Source of the DNA: Salvator merianae | Lineage: Eukaryota > Chordata > Lepidosauria > Squamata > Teiidae | Length of the DNA stretch: 64,000 bases | Assembly: GCA_003586115.2 (NCBI GenBank) | Contig: QVOM02000025.1 | Location: forward strand, 81,938,704 to 82,002,703 | Reading direction: 5' to 3' | Shown: in pieces, positions 50,461-62,900 of the stretch | Layout of the letters: each line of letters begins with the position of its first letter | How positions within the stretch are numbered: position 1 is the stretch's first letter | Position numbers and translations under genes: made by a program | The notes under the pieces: generated by a model | Seen by the model: only the letters and a program-made list of their open reading frames with translations | The model's database searches: none | What the model was told of the DNA's origin: nothing

Positions 50461-51589
50461 CTGCAAAAGAAACTGAAGCAGACAAACAGAAAGATTATTA
50501 TACATTATGTTATCAAGGCAATAATCTAGACTAATCTATAAGATTTTATGATAGATCATACTGATTTCCTGATTAGAAAGTCATATTTCTTGGTCAATTA
50601 ATAAGGCCTCTGGTGGATGACCATAACAAATATTACACAAATGTAGGACAAAAAGCTTTCAATATTAAAATTAAAATCACCTTTGGAGACAGCTTGCATA
50701 ATGATGAATGGGTTGGTAGGCCAGTGTGAGTTAGTTGTTCAGAAGTTATCAGACCTGCTGTATTTAGTAGATTTAAACAAACAGCAGGATCAAAACTTGG
50801 TACTGAATTTATCAACATTGCATTTGTATAACCACTCAGTAGTGCATATGGTACTGAGCTGGGAAACCAGGAGTCATACCACTGGTGAAGGAGAAGGAAA
50901 TTAATCTATGCTCTGATTACTGCAGTTCCTTCAAATAATTCCTTCTAGTGGAGTTATTTGGTCTTCTAGTAGCTAGGCTTCATACAAACAGACACACACA
51001 TCCCAAGCTGGATTGAAAGAAGGAACTGCTCACACAGTTTTAATGAAACTGAGAGTGCTTTGAACTGACTTATAGATAAATCATTTCTCATGGACATTGC
51101 AGCAACTTGGGGGGCCAGTAGGGGGCAGCCCCCTGGGAATTCTACTATTTGGACTCCCAGCTCCCAGGTCAGTGGGGAGTGCTCTAGGTGCCCATGTCTA
51201 TGGTGTGTTAGTCACATCTCTAGGAAGCTTATGCCCACCTTCAGCTCTTAAATAATTTCTTTGGAATCCAAGTGGAATCCTTTGCCATGCCATTTTTTAA
51301 CTTTTATTTCTTGCTGTTTCCCTATATGAAGAAATTTGGTGGGAAAAGAAATAGAGCATGCCCCGATCTCCACATTGTGCCAACAAAGTCCCAGCATATA
51401 CAAATATGAATATATACAGTGGTTCAAAGACAGAGTAGTGCAAGGAGATGAGATCACTAGAGAAAAAAATGTTGAAGACATCACACGTATCCAAGAATTG
51501 TCTACAATGCCGTTTATTTTTTCCAAAAGTTGAGACAGAACGGGTAGGTTAATCTTCTTTGTGAGCATGTGGAAATAAAGCGAAACCTC

Positions 51590-51770
51590 TTCTTGTCCGC
51601 GTTTATTTGATCGTCATATAATGCCATCATATCTCTCTCCGCAGAACTGCTTGTCACCCTGAATTCCAGCGTGCTCTTCCTCGTCTTCTTTTGCTTGGAA
51701 GTGCTCCCTTTCCCTGCTAGCTTGCCAGAACTTTTGAGTGCAGAAACAGCTTTGCCCTGGCATGTATAAA
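51590..51770. other. CpG-containing ORF-like island with splice-like signals on both strands
   Basis: On plus there is a strong acceptor (catatctctctccgcag ending 51644); on minus a frame reads LEFRVTSSSAERDMMALYDD and then QINADKKRFRF. Neither strand offers a convincing second splice site in phase with the neighbouring genes. Left unassigned. Confidence 0.3.
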
Positions 51771-53199
51771 TCTGCGTTAATAGGGTCACTGAGAAGGGGA
51801 TTTAGAAAATAAAAACTTAAGATGTGAACTGTGACATTGTTAGCTCATACATACATCATCATCTCTATATTTATCTTCTCACAAGGCAGTTTGCAAAGTA
51901 GAGTGGAGCAAAATATAACTGATATACAGCTCCCTATGATACGGGAGTGTAAAACACTTCAAATGGAACAGCTGTACCAAACTAGAAACACACCTAATCT
52001 ACTATATAAAATCGATATCCATAAGAATATTTATTTGTATTATAAAATGCTGCATTTGGAACTCTGAGAAGTGTTAAATGTGCATGTACACCAGGTCTTC
52101 AAATGTGGAGGCTTGTCTGTTCACACTCCTGAATGTATGATGCACATTCAAATTGTGAATCTTTGTGCGTATTCTGGGATATCCAGCAGGGCCAGCCCTA
52201 GCATGGGGCAACCTGTGTACTTGGCCCAGGATCTGATAGAAATGCAGTGCCTGTGCATCCCTTAATGCAAATTGCTCTGTATCAGCTCCATTTCTTACTG
52301 TATATTTTACAATATAATTGATTGTACAAAGGAGGCTATTTTGAAGGACTTTACAGGAAGCATGAACATTTGTTACTGTCATGCAAATTATGGACCCAGT
52401 TCAGACTACACTGGTGCAAACTGCCTGAGGTGGTTATTAGGAACTGTTTGCAAAGATTTCAGTAAACGTAAAGAGACTGTTCTTTGCAAAGAGTCAGGAT
52501 TATACTACAGGCTGAATAGCAGCTTCCATAAAATAGTTTTACAGTATGATTCTTTTGTCAGTATTCAATTTTATGTTATTTGCTTGAGATGGGAGTCAGG
52601 GGAACAAGGTTTATGTTGAGACAACATTAGCTATTTCTATAGGCATGACAAAACCGCAAGCACCATAAGAAAGCTCAAAGTCATTATTTTATACAACCCA
52701 ATTTTGAGATCATATCCTTAGGCAGCCAAATAGATCAGATACAAGCCACACAGCTTGACAATAGAATATTTTAAAAGATTAGCAGGGGATGCTCAACTGT
52801 AGCCTCTGGATGTTCCTAAACTACATTTCCCATCATTCCATGGTGCTGGCAGAGAATGATGGCCACTGTAATTCAGAAACATCTGGAATGTGGAATGTTA
52901 CAGGTGAGCATCCTGGTCTATGGGATACAATTTGAGGTGGGACCTATTTTATGGGCTGCAGCCCATGTTACGCTCTTGTTTGGGGTGGGGCATTACTGTT
53001 TCTCGATCCTGTTCAAACAATTAAAGAGTGCCGCAAACCTGACTAGAAGCGGGGACTAGTCAGTTATTACCCAAAGTGTTCCTCATGTAGGGAACTGTTT
53101 ATTTCAAACACCCTTTGGTGTTTTGGGGCCTGGACAGAAAATGTTACTACCCTCATTTGGCTCCTAAGCTGGCTCAACCCCCAATAAATGCAGCCTACC

Positions 53200-53700
53200 T
53201 ATAAACCTGATTAAAGAACTTCCACATTGCCTTGCTGGGAGGAGTTGTCTCCTGGCTGTTGTGTAAATGTGTGTGATGGTCAGGAGTTAGTTCAGTGGCT
53301 GGAAAGGTTCCTGGCATCACTGCCAGGAGGACCAAAAATGTTGTGGAGTTCAGGCTCACACTTCCGATCCATAGCAGCAGTTCTAGGAGTACTTGCTGCA
53401 GCAGCTTTCTCTCAGGGTTCTGTGGTGGTGCACAGTGTGGACCAGGCACCCACAGGGGTGGGTCAGTTGCTACAAGCCATGCCCTGAAACTCATCCCTTT
53501 TTAGGAAGTGTTTTGATGCAGCCTTCAGCCATTCCTGCTCTAGGCCTTACGCTGGATTATCCCAGAACAAGAGCCTGCCATCCGGACGCTGGTGCAGACT
53601 ATGACAGGTTCCACCCAAGGCCTGCCGCAGTCTGCACTAGCATGTGTATGACATTCTAAGGCCTAATGCAGAAAGGGCTTTAGAATGCAATGCCTCAGTA
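53200..53700. mobile_element. GC-richer dispersed repeat with MITE remnant
   Basis: 53200-53500 resembles 25560-25820. 53500-53690 ends ggcctaatgcagaaagggct, related to the MITE ends at 4609 and 60835. Open frames on both strands are repeat-derived. Confidence 0.45.
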
Positions 53701-54169
53701 TAGGTGCTATGTTTATCTTCTGCCCTGGGTTCATTGGGAGAGAGTGTGACATAAATATGATGAAATAATTTTTTAAAAAACTCTCTTCTAACAGGAACCT
53801 ACTGACCTATGTTATGTGCAACATGACACATTTCTACCATCACGGGACATTATAAAATACGTCTTCCCAGTACAGCTGTACTAGTGGGGAGAGGACCTTC
53901 AGATTTGATCTTTCTGAATAGCATCTTTATCTGCAAAATGCCGTTCAGGGAGATCAAAGATAGGATCAGTTTAGAGGCTTTTTCCTTTCTTACTGGTCTG
54001 CCGTTTTTGATGTACTGGTTACCACCGCTTGTTACACTGGCTTTATGTAAATCACCCAGCAGACTTAGTTCAATGGCAGTACAGAAATGCAATAAATAAA
54101 TAAACAAATAAATAGTTTGGTGATTTTTGTAGTATTCTTATTCTCACTGTGGGTTTTTAGATCACTATT

Positions 54170-54975
54170 TTATTTTACAAGTTTTTATGAAATAATTACA
54201 ATATTATACAAATACAATATTATACAAAATAGCTAAAATATACATCAGAAACTGCTTCATATAATCATTATTATTTAACTATCAAGGAACAAAATCAACA
54301 ATCCTGCATCTTAAAAATTCTATTCCAGATTATTTTAATAAAATAATTATAATATTCTACAAATACAATATTATACAAATTAGTTAAAATATACATCAGA
54401 AACTGCTTCAGACAATCATTATTATTTAACTATCAGGGAACAAAATCAACAATTCTATTTCAACCAGGTTTTATAAAATTACACAAATACAATATGATAC
54501 AAAATAGCAAAAATACACATCGGTTGCTTCATACACAAATACAATATTGCACAAATACAATATGATACAAAATAGCAAAAATACACATCAGCAGCTGCTT
54601 CATACAATCATTATTATTTAACTACCAAGGAATAAAATCAACAATTCTGCATCTTAAAAAATTCTATTTCAACCAGTTTTTATAAAATAATAAGAATATT
54701 GCACAAATACAGTGTGATACAAAAGAGCTAAAATACACATCAGAAAATGCTTCATACAATATTATTTAACTGCTAAAGAATAAAATCAACAATTCCACAT
54801 CTTAAATTCTATTTCAGTTTTTATAAAATAATTACAATATTGTACAAACACAGTGTGGTACAAAATAGCTAAAATACACATCAGAAACTGCTTCAGACAA
54901 TCATTATTATTTAACTACCAAGGAATAAAATCCACAATTCTGCATCTTAAAAAATTCTATTTCAGCCAAATACTC
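54170..54975. repeat. Minisatellite, about 150-base unit, five to six copies
   Basis: A unit containing acatcagaaactgcttcata, then aatcattattatttaactat and an AT-rich stretch with tacaaatacaatattataca recurs with anchor positions near 54252, 54403, 54524, 54595, 54747 and 54888. Spacings are about 151, 121, 71, 152 and 141, so two units are truncated. It lies in the shared intron region of FAM47E and the plus-strand gene. Confidence 0.88.
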
Positions 54976-56204
54976 TTCTATTATCTTCCTTCTTTTCTTC
55001 ATTTTTTTTAATGCTAAAAATGAAACTTTTAGAGAATTAGATGGCAGAGAGTGCCACCACCAAGGAGACCAACAGAGTATGATGCCTTGGAGATTTTGGC
55101 TGGGGCTCACAGGCCTCTCAACAACCTCTGTCCCATCCCTTTCCTAGTGAAATTGGAATAGAAGTGAATAAGAAATTCAGTTCCTTGTTGATTTCAAGCA
55201 TGCTTTTGCTATATCCCATCCTGTGTCCTTGAAGCAGAGGAGCTCAATAGCAGCTCTCCAGATGTCCCACAACTACCACCCCATTTTTCTACGTCAACCC
55301 CTAGGCAGAGTTATAGTTCTGCAACCTCTGGAGAGTTGCATTTGAGCTCCCCTGCCTTAAAATATATGGTAGGATCTAAACGGAAATAATTAATAAACCG
55401 AAGTACTTTATTAATTATCGAAATACTTTGCAAGGTTAGTAGCGGAGGCCCCGTGAACAGCCATGGCGCACAGGGCGCGAACACCTCACCTTAAAGTCAT
55501 GGGCTGTCGCTGGCACCAACACACAATTTGTGACGGCACACCAAATCACGGGTTTTATCACTTGGAGTAGTGTGCCAGGACCAGAAGTGCTGTGTTGCCA
55601 AAAACCATAGTGGGCATGCAGAAGTAGCACATAACAAAATGCAGGCCTCTCCTTGCTACTTCCACTACCTGCCCCTAAAAACGCAGGTGCCGGGACAGGC
55701 TCTGTGGTGGCTGTGTGATGTTTGCACCACAAAACACAGAGTGCTAAAAAAATTGCAAAGAGGCCAGTATACAAATGCAATAAACAAACAAACAAACAAA
55801 TAGTTTGCTGATTTTTGTAGTATTCTTACTCTCACTGTGGGTTTTAAAATCCCACTCCTCTCTGAAATTTAAGGGTGGCCATTAGCCAATTATTCCTTTG
55901 CTAGCCTTCAATATGGCAATAATTTGGACCTCGATTAGGAGCTTGTTGGTAGAATTTCCAACAATTTCAATACCATGTTAAACATTGTAAGGGCTGGCGT
56001 GTATTACCAGACTCTGTTGCTCTTGATTTACTTTCAGTTTCCCATGAGCCTCAGCCTCATATTAAAAGGGCTGCTTTATTATGCTTAGTTTCAAAATACT
56101 CTTGCTCCTGAAAGCCCCAGCAAACTGCCGGCTTCTCTGTTGGTCTCCTGCTTGCACAGAGTTTACAATTTTATGTAAAATAACGTATTTTATCTTCTTT
56201 GCAG

Positions 56205-56277
56205 ACGTTCTGTTCCAAGTGCCTTTTCTGAACTATGGTTCCCAGGATTCATAGACAAAGTGGCTAATGATCCACAG
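56205..56277 (+). CDS. Unrecognised plus-strand gene, exon E
   Basis: Acceptor tatcttctttgcag and donor CCACAG then GTATTT bound 73 bases, phase 2 in and 0 out. With the preceding exon it reads KE-T-RSVPSAFSELWF and continues PGFIDKVANDPQ. The split codon fits exactly. The other two plus frames contain stops or do not fit; the minus strand lacks splice sites here. Confidence 0.52.
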
Positions 56278-57004
56278 GTATTTTCATTCTTCTTTAGACA
56301 GTCCTAGACTGCCGCCATACAGCAGCTTCCAACATTTTGTCACACTGATCAGTTAGACTGTGTCCATAAAAGCACGTGCTCTGGCTCATCACCAAACCTT
56401 CCAAATGACCCTGTTTTCTGCCACCACTAGGCCAAATGGCTGACTTCCTGCCTCATTGTTTCACCAGTCTGAAGGCTGTCAAACTAGTCTGACCACATCT
56501 GAACCAGTCTGGCAGACTCCAAACTGGCCAACCACTGAAAACGGAAGGCAGCGCCTTGGCACAGTGTTGGGAGAAATTGCACCAAGCTTCCAGTGTTATT
56601 CGAGCATTTTGAATGTCTGCAGTGATATAGTGAATTCAGTTCCAGACCAGTGCACGTATCTAAAGAGATATGGTGACAAGTCTTCGGTAGCTGTTGTGGT
56701 GTGCTTCTGGAAACAATGCCTGAACGCGTCACTGTTTGCTTCTTCATTAGTGGACAAATGATTGTCAAAAGGATTGTCACTGTCTCCATGGACAGATCAG
56801 TTCATCTGATGTTCTAAATCTGATGTCTAGCTGCAAATACCTCAGGAACTGTTGGTGGATCTCCCAGAAGCTTGAGTCTTAGGTTTGCTTCATATCTCCA
56901 CCCATCCACATAATCATTTTTTTAAAAAAGATACAGCATCCAGGGTAAGTCATGCATGCTGTGAAGTGCCATGCCTTTAAGACTATGGTCTTAATTATTT
57001 AAAG

Positions 57005-57322
57005 GTCCATCAGTATATGCAAGTTTGTGTTATGGAGGCTTATAGGTACATAGCTTGTAACGTCCCTGACCCTTGGATTGAAAAAAGTGATCAAGATAGG
57101 CCTGCGTTATCTATAACCTCTCACTTAGAATGCAGTCCATCAAGATACAGTCGCCATCCAGAGATATATAAACCTCCTGATTTTGTGCCCCATCTAGAAG
57201 AGGTTGAGGCAGCACATGTAGCCCAAGTGGTTGACATGGTTTTGTCACGCAAAAGAACAACTTTCCCAAAGTATACATTGTTAATGGACCACATTAGGCT
57301 TCATGGGGCAGATACAGGCTGA
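57005..57322 (+). CDS. Unrecognised plus-strand gene, last coding exon
   Basis: 105 codons and TGA, entered in phase 0 after ttaattatttaaag. It encodes VHQYMQVCVMEAYRYIACNV, PDPWIEKSDQDRPALSITSH and later YKPPDFVPHLEEVEAAHVAQ, ending KYTLLMDHIRLHGADTG. Together with the two exons before it this gives 175 contiguous residues without a stop over three phase-matched exons. It ends 84 bases before a FAM47E exon on the other strand, so its 3' UTR probably runs antisense over FAM47E. I cannot name the family; a helical, non-membrane protein is the most I can say. Confidence 0.52.
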   Translation, partial: VHQYMQVCVMEAYRYIACNVPDPWIEKSDQDRPALSITSHLECSPSRYSRHPEIYKPPDFVPHLEEVEAAHVAQVVDMVLSRKRTTFPKYTLLMDHIRLHGADTG

Positions 57323-57406
57323 GCCCATAAAAATATTGCTTTCACAAAGCAGTAGTGAATGCCTTCTGGGTCTCCAACAGCTCCAGGACCATAGGAATTC
57401 TCTCAC

Positions 57407-57487
57407 CTCAGGCTTCTTGTAGCCTTTCCTTTCAAGGAATCGCTCGAAGGCGTAAGTTCCATGGAGTGGCTTTGCATCCTCCTCATC
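57407..57487 (-). CDS. FAM47E: FAM47E exon, conserved GYKKPE segment
   Basis: 81 bases between acceptor AAATTCTCTTGCAG and donor GAG then GTGAGA, phase 0 at both ends. It encodes DEEDAKPLHGTYAFERFLER followed by KGYKKPE. A short Gly-Tyr turn after a Phe-rich helix of this kind (F-x-x-F-[LI]-x-R-G-[FY]) is typical of the FAM47 domain. It joins in frame to the exon at 59380. FAM47 proteins are poorly characterised; no reaction can be assigned. Confidence 0.8.
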
Positions 57488-57729
57488 CTGCAAGAGAATT
57501 TATTTTCTAACGTGAAGGAAAAGTAGAACACTGTTCCTCACAGACTTCTGTGATCTTTTAAAGCCACTCTCAAGACCAAAGACATTTCTGGGTAATTTTG
57601 TCCCACAAGAAGCATGCGTTTCAGTTGCCCTTCCTGTTCACCTTTGTTACACTTACTGCTTGTACAACACTATGGTTTGGTTCCCACAAACTACCCTGTA
57701 ATGCACAAACCCTTGGAAAACTGGGACTT

Positions 57730-57946
57730 AGGGCCATTCCACACTGCCCAGTATACTGAGCTATTAATAATACTAGGACCTCCCTTCCACATGCTGGTGT
57801 GGTCTAAGGGAGGCCCTGCCCCCTCAGACCCCCCCCTTAAGACCTCCACTTAGGGCGGGGCCTCCCTCAGACCACACCCAGCATGTAAAAGGGAGGCTCC
57901 TAATACTCTTGCTGGTCCAGTATACTGGCCACTGCAGAATCATCCT
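57730..57946. mobile_element. Inverted-repeat element, gtatact family
   Basis: gggccattccacactgccca with gtatactgagc at the left, and ccagtatactggccactgca with gaatcatcc at the right, are inverted. The interior contains a second inversion around 57785-57890 (aggcctcccttagaccac type). Non-coding; relatives at 23030 and 63299. Confidence 0.65.
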
Positions 57947-58844
57947 TACTCATGAGGAGGGGATTCTTAGATAATGTTTCTATGGGTTTATTTGATACTG
58001 GGCCTGACCGCAACCCTCATTCCTCATAATTATTGTCTCCTCTTTTTCTTCTTTCCGATTGCTCTTCTTTTTTTTGTCAGGAGTCCTGCTTGCTTGGTAG
58101 TGTGGCACTGATGCTGTAACACTACAGTGTTGCACCACAAAATGTGGGAGTGTACCTAGCAGCATGTCTCCCTACAATTACAACACAAATCCATTGTTCC
58201 TTTAACCCACTTGCCTCCTCCGGTGCGGGCAGGCACAATTCTGTATCGGCTTCCAGGGTGAGACTGTGGGAGGGGTCGTGATTGATTACTGGGACAAGTA
58301 CCTTCCCGTTAAAGTAACCACAATTTTATGCCACAAGAATGTTGGCAGGTATGAGAGAGCCACGCACTCCAAGACAACACTAATTCATGTAGTTGTCTCT
58401 TTTGCGTTGCGGCATTCCTCTCTTGAAATACGGTGTCGGCAAGAGGAAATGTATTATGGACAACAGTCAAGCTCAAGCATCACATAACCGCAGAAGGGAA
58501 GTGAGATAAAGATGCTGTCACTGCCAACATGGGGTAGGTAGCCTGGTTCAGGTAAGGCACGAGGGCCACACAGTGTGGACAGTGTCTACGCTGCATGGTC
58601 AGTACCACGTTAGAACAGATTAATTAGTCTGTTGTAACGTAAGTGTGAAAATGCCCACAGTATTTTCAGTATCACCAGAAAATGGAAGAACTTTGCCAAA
58701 CAAATAATATAGGAAACATAATTTTCCTTTCCTGGTGAGTTGTTCCACAAAGTTTTTTGCACTTCTAAGTACATTTTTTTGTACTTGATATAAGATAAAT
58801 GCACCCTATGCCAGCTGCGAAACAAAGGCTACCACTGTGTATTT

Positions 58845-59150
58845 TTTGCTGTAGTTCAGTTGTTGTGTCCGACCCTTTGTGACCCCATGGACCACAGCAC
58901 ACCAAGCCCTTCTGTCCTCCACTATCTCCAGGGGTCTGCTCATGGTAATGTTTGTTGCTTCCATGACACTATCTGTCCATCTCTACCTCTGATGTCCCCT
59001 TCTCCTTATGCTTTCTAGCATTAGCGTCTTTTCCAATAAGTCCTGTCTCCTTATTTTGTGGTCAAAGTATCTGAGCTTCAGCTTCAGTATTTGTCCTTCC
59101 AATGCAGTCACGGTTGATTTCCTCTAATATTGACTGATTTAATATCTTTG
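58845..59150 (-). mobile_element. BovB-type RTE LINE fragment
   Basis: gaccctttgtgaccccatgg followed by accacagcacaccaagccct, ctcctctgatgtccccttct-like text, gcattagcgtcttttccaat and ctgagcttcagcttcagtat are the well-known 3' phrases of BovB. It is a short non-coding tail. Together with the SINE at 41160 it supports a squamate host. Confidence 0.85.
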
Positions 59151-59314
59151 ACACACACCAGATTGAGGTGGCCTTTTATTTGTATACCCAATGAATAAAA
59201 ATAATTGTCAGAGGTCTCTGGTTCTCAATTATAAACATGGAACATGGGGCATTTATTTACTTTGCAGAAACACTTTGGTTTCTCACACCATTATATTATA
59301 GACTTTTTCACACT

Positions 59315-59362
59315 ATGATATGATATGATATGATATGATATGATATGATATGATATGATATT
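59315..59362. repeat. ATGAT pentanucleotide microsatellite
   Basis: About nine perfect ATGAT units in a FAM47E intron, only about 20 bases downstream of the donor of the exon at 59380. Confidence 0.95.
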
Positions 59363-59379
59363 AAAGGACTTTTCATTAC

Positions 59380-59532
59380 CTTTTGAATAATTTTCTTCCT
59401 TATATTCAGGAAAGTCTGCAAACATTCAGGGATTTTTTCCCGCTCGCCAACTTTTTTCTTTTTCCATTTTTTGGGATGAAGGTACCAGGCCCCGTACTTA
59501 TATTTTGCCAGTTTTGGCTCAGAGGGTGGCCC
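59380..59532 (-). CDS. FAM47E: FAM47E exon with KYGAWYLHPKKWKK signature
   Basis: 153 bases between acceptor ACTCATTTCTTCCTAG and donor AAAG then GTAATG, phase 0 at both ends. It encodes GPPSEPKLAKYKYGAWYLHP, then KKWKKKKVGEREKIPECLQT and FLNIRKKIIQK. The K-Y-G-A-W-Y-L-x-P-x-x-W core with a following basic stretch is a hallmark of the FAM47 family. The strand and position upstream of STBD1 match mammalian FAM47E. Confidence 0.85.
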
Positions 59533-59989
59533 CTAGGAAGAAATGAGTATTAGATTTGTATTTTGATAAATATGCAAGTTGTGTTTATGTTGTTTCATCG
59601 TCATTTCAAAACAATTTTGTACCTCAAACCTGGAGAAGAATAGTGTTTATTCCTGTATCAAAGAAAAAAGATGTTACTACTAAAGACTGGATAGAGATGC
59701 ACATTGAGAAAGTCTAGTTTCAGAAACAAGAGAGGGATATAACCTCAGATAGCTAATATAGGATGGATAATGGGGAGAGCAAAAAAATGCAAGGAGAAGG
59801 CTTACTTTTGCTTTCTTGACCACAATAAGGCTTTGACTACACATCCTATTAAGTCTAGTTAGTATGCAAAACTCTGATAATCCTTCTGAAGAATTTTTAT
59901 ATACTGTATATAAGGATGAACTTGAAATGGCCAAATGGTTCAGAATAGAAGAAGGAGTGAAATAGGGATGCTTTTTTGCTGTTCCCATA

Positions 59990-62900
59990 TCTGTTTAACG
60001 TAATGTTTGAATATAACTTAAATTTTGGAGGATTGGAAAAGATGACAACTGGAATTCAAACTAGGGGTTTAAATGTTTTCAGTTTGGAATATGTGGATGA
60101 CAGCTCCCTGTTAGCCAGGGACCAGAAGTGAACGAGACTTAGAAAAATACTTTATAAAAGTAAAAATGCAAAGTGTAAGATCTGGCTTAATAATTATATA
60201 AATTTAGGCTGTGTTCACACATAATAAAAAAGCATCTCAAAAGTATCTTAGAGATGGTAGTGTGTGGCCCTTGTGTTCTTATCTCACCTCTAATCCACCT
60301 TTTCTAGCCTAGAATGTTCGTCCCATTTGTAAACCATTTCTAAACTTGTCTTTGAACGCCCTCAGCTTTTTTTTTCTTGTGGACATAACCTAAATGAATT
60401 TACGGTTGATACTGAAGAAGTAGAGGTGGTAAACAGTTTCCCTCTTAACATCCAGAATAGAAAATTAAGGAGAATGTTGGGGTAGAAGGCAGTGAAAAGC
60501 TTTGACCAGGTCATGAAGGGTAAAAACATTTCACTGGCAACAAAAATAAAAACCATTAAAGCAGAACCTTTCCTGCAATAAATGGGCACTAAGAACACGA
60601 GACAATGAGGAAGAGCAAGAAAACGAAGACAGATGCCTTTAAATTGTGGAGTCAATGATTAAGAATACATGAAGAATCTGCTTATCAGTGAACTAAATAA
60701 AACCTGACTGTGCCATTGGGGCAATTATTATGAAGCAGAATTTCACATGTCCTAGGCATGTAATAAAAGGAGATAAAGGCACGCTAGCTGAACAAGGGGA
60801 AGACAATACATGCATTGGATGGATGGAATTAAAGGCCCTTTCTGTGCTGGGCCTTATTCTGGATTATATCCTGGAATAAGGACCTGCCATCTGCATGCTG
60901 GTGGGTTGCCAGATACTTCAGCAGTGTACTCGAGTGTGTGTAGGCTAGCACAGTAAAACAGAAGGCTCGCACACCATAGATAATAAAATAAACAGAAAAA
61001 TAAACAGAAAAAAATATTTATAAACAGATGAAAAACATGCTCAGGAACTATATATATATATATATATATACACATACATACACACACACATATATAAAGT
61101 ATTTCAGGGCAGTATCATTCAGTAAAAGGTATGATGTGACCAATAAAAGGGTAAAAATAATAAAGACCACTCTTTCTCTACACCAGTTGAATAACTGTCT
61201 GATTTCTCTGACTGTATTTCCCGCCTAATTCCTGGCAGTTTAATACTCTTGACCCTGTGTCTTTATAGAGATATTCCCTCTCTTTCAGAACACGGTATTT
61301 GGTTTTAAAACTTCCTTGGCTGACAACTTATTTTGCAACTGACCACGCTTTCTCGGCCCAGACTATTTCAGTTCCTTCAACTGACTGCCTTTTCCTTATA
61401 TAATATCACTTATTTGCATAACTCCTCCCTGTTCTTAAAGAAACAGTACTTTAAAACAGAGATAGCAATGGTAACATCCGAATTAATCACAAGATAGCAT
61501 GTTATTTGGTTGTTGTTCTGCCTGGTTGCTATTTCCCTAGCGTTATCGGTGTTCGAGTTGGATTCCTGAATTCCTTGTGGATTTATTTGTGCTGAACTTA
61601 CAGACTGTCTCTGAAAATCTGGCTTTGTCTCTGCTCTGTCTTTGGCTACCATACATTGTTAATGGAAACCATGGCTTCTGAAGCCTGAACATCTGATGGT
61701 TGTGTTCATCCTGGTCTGATTCCGAATTACTTAGCCTGGTTATCTGGATTTGCCTCTGCTTGCCCCTATACAGATTTTGGCTGCATCCAGACAGACAAAA
61801 ATGGGCATCTCTGAAGTGCCCCAGGTTTCAGCAGGCAAAGAGGCCCATAGTACCCAGGTCTGGTATACTCTCCAGTACACTTGGAATGGAGAACGGGTAG
61901 TGGACCTCCTCCGATGCAGTGGATTTCCCTGAGCCTGCTGACATAGGCAGGTGAGCTGCATCCCCTGGCAACTCTGAGCCTGGTTCCCAGTTCACCAGCA
62001 GGAGAGCAGCTTGGATTCTCATAAGCTGAGCTGTCCCAGGTGCCCTCCCTGCCCTGCACTCAGACTACTCAGGGGCGACAAGGCACTTCCTGTAAAACTT
62101 CACTTTCACTTTCACTTCCCATCCAATCCAACACCCATTCACGCTGCCTGATGGACAGGTGGGCAAGCAAGCAAAGGCAAATCTCCAGCTGCATCTAGTT
62201 TAACACCCAGGCTGAACACCTACTATAAACAATGACTAGTAGTAGTGATGAAGCTGCCCTGTATTTATACAAGGGATGATTGTTACTTTATACACCATGA
62301 GGGAAATACTAAAGTAATATCTATCTGTCCACCTTATTGTCTCAAAATTCTCAGTTTGTATCAGTGCTCAAGGTAGTAGTGGAAATCGAAAAAGGAGAAC
62401 TGAAGTTTGCGGAGCATATTAGCACCTTTCAACTGGGAAACAGCACTTTTCAAGTCCTTTCTTACATAGTAGGGTGTAGTAAAGCACTAATGGTCATCTG
62501 TCTCAGACCTGCTTCTCCATCAAGCACCCAAGAGCCAAAGGTACAGAATGCGGGTGGGAAGAAAACAGTAAAGTTCCTTTCCAGTCAGCCAATATCTACC
62601 CTAGGGATATGCACAAATGAAATTTACATTTTCAGCTTGCTGTCGAAGTGAAAACCCATATTTTCTCTTCATCAGCAAATCAAAACATCGAAAAAATGGT
62701 TTTTCGTGTTCGATTTCGTGGTTTTTGCAATGTTTACTTCATTGAAAATGCCCTTTTTGTGCATTAAAACACAATGAAAACACAAATATTCAATTGAATA
62801 TTCCACCTTCGCCAGGGTAGAGACTGGTTCATTTTGATCGAACTCTGAAAAGGCGAACAAGTGCATTTTCAATTCAAATAGCCGCGAATGCAAAATATTC

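Noticed and set aside
54907..55110. Minus frame with a Lys-rich MKKRRKIIEEYLAEIEFF segment as a FAM47E exon
   Set aside because: Overlaps the right edge of the minisatellite, lacks bounding splice sites and contains a repeat-like 5' part.
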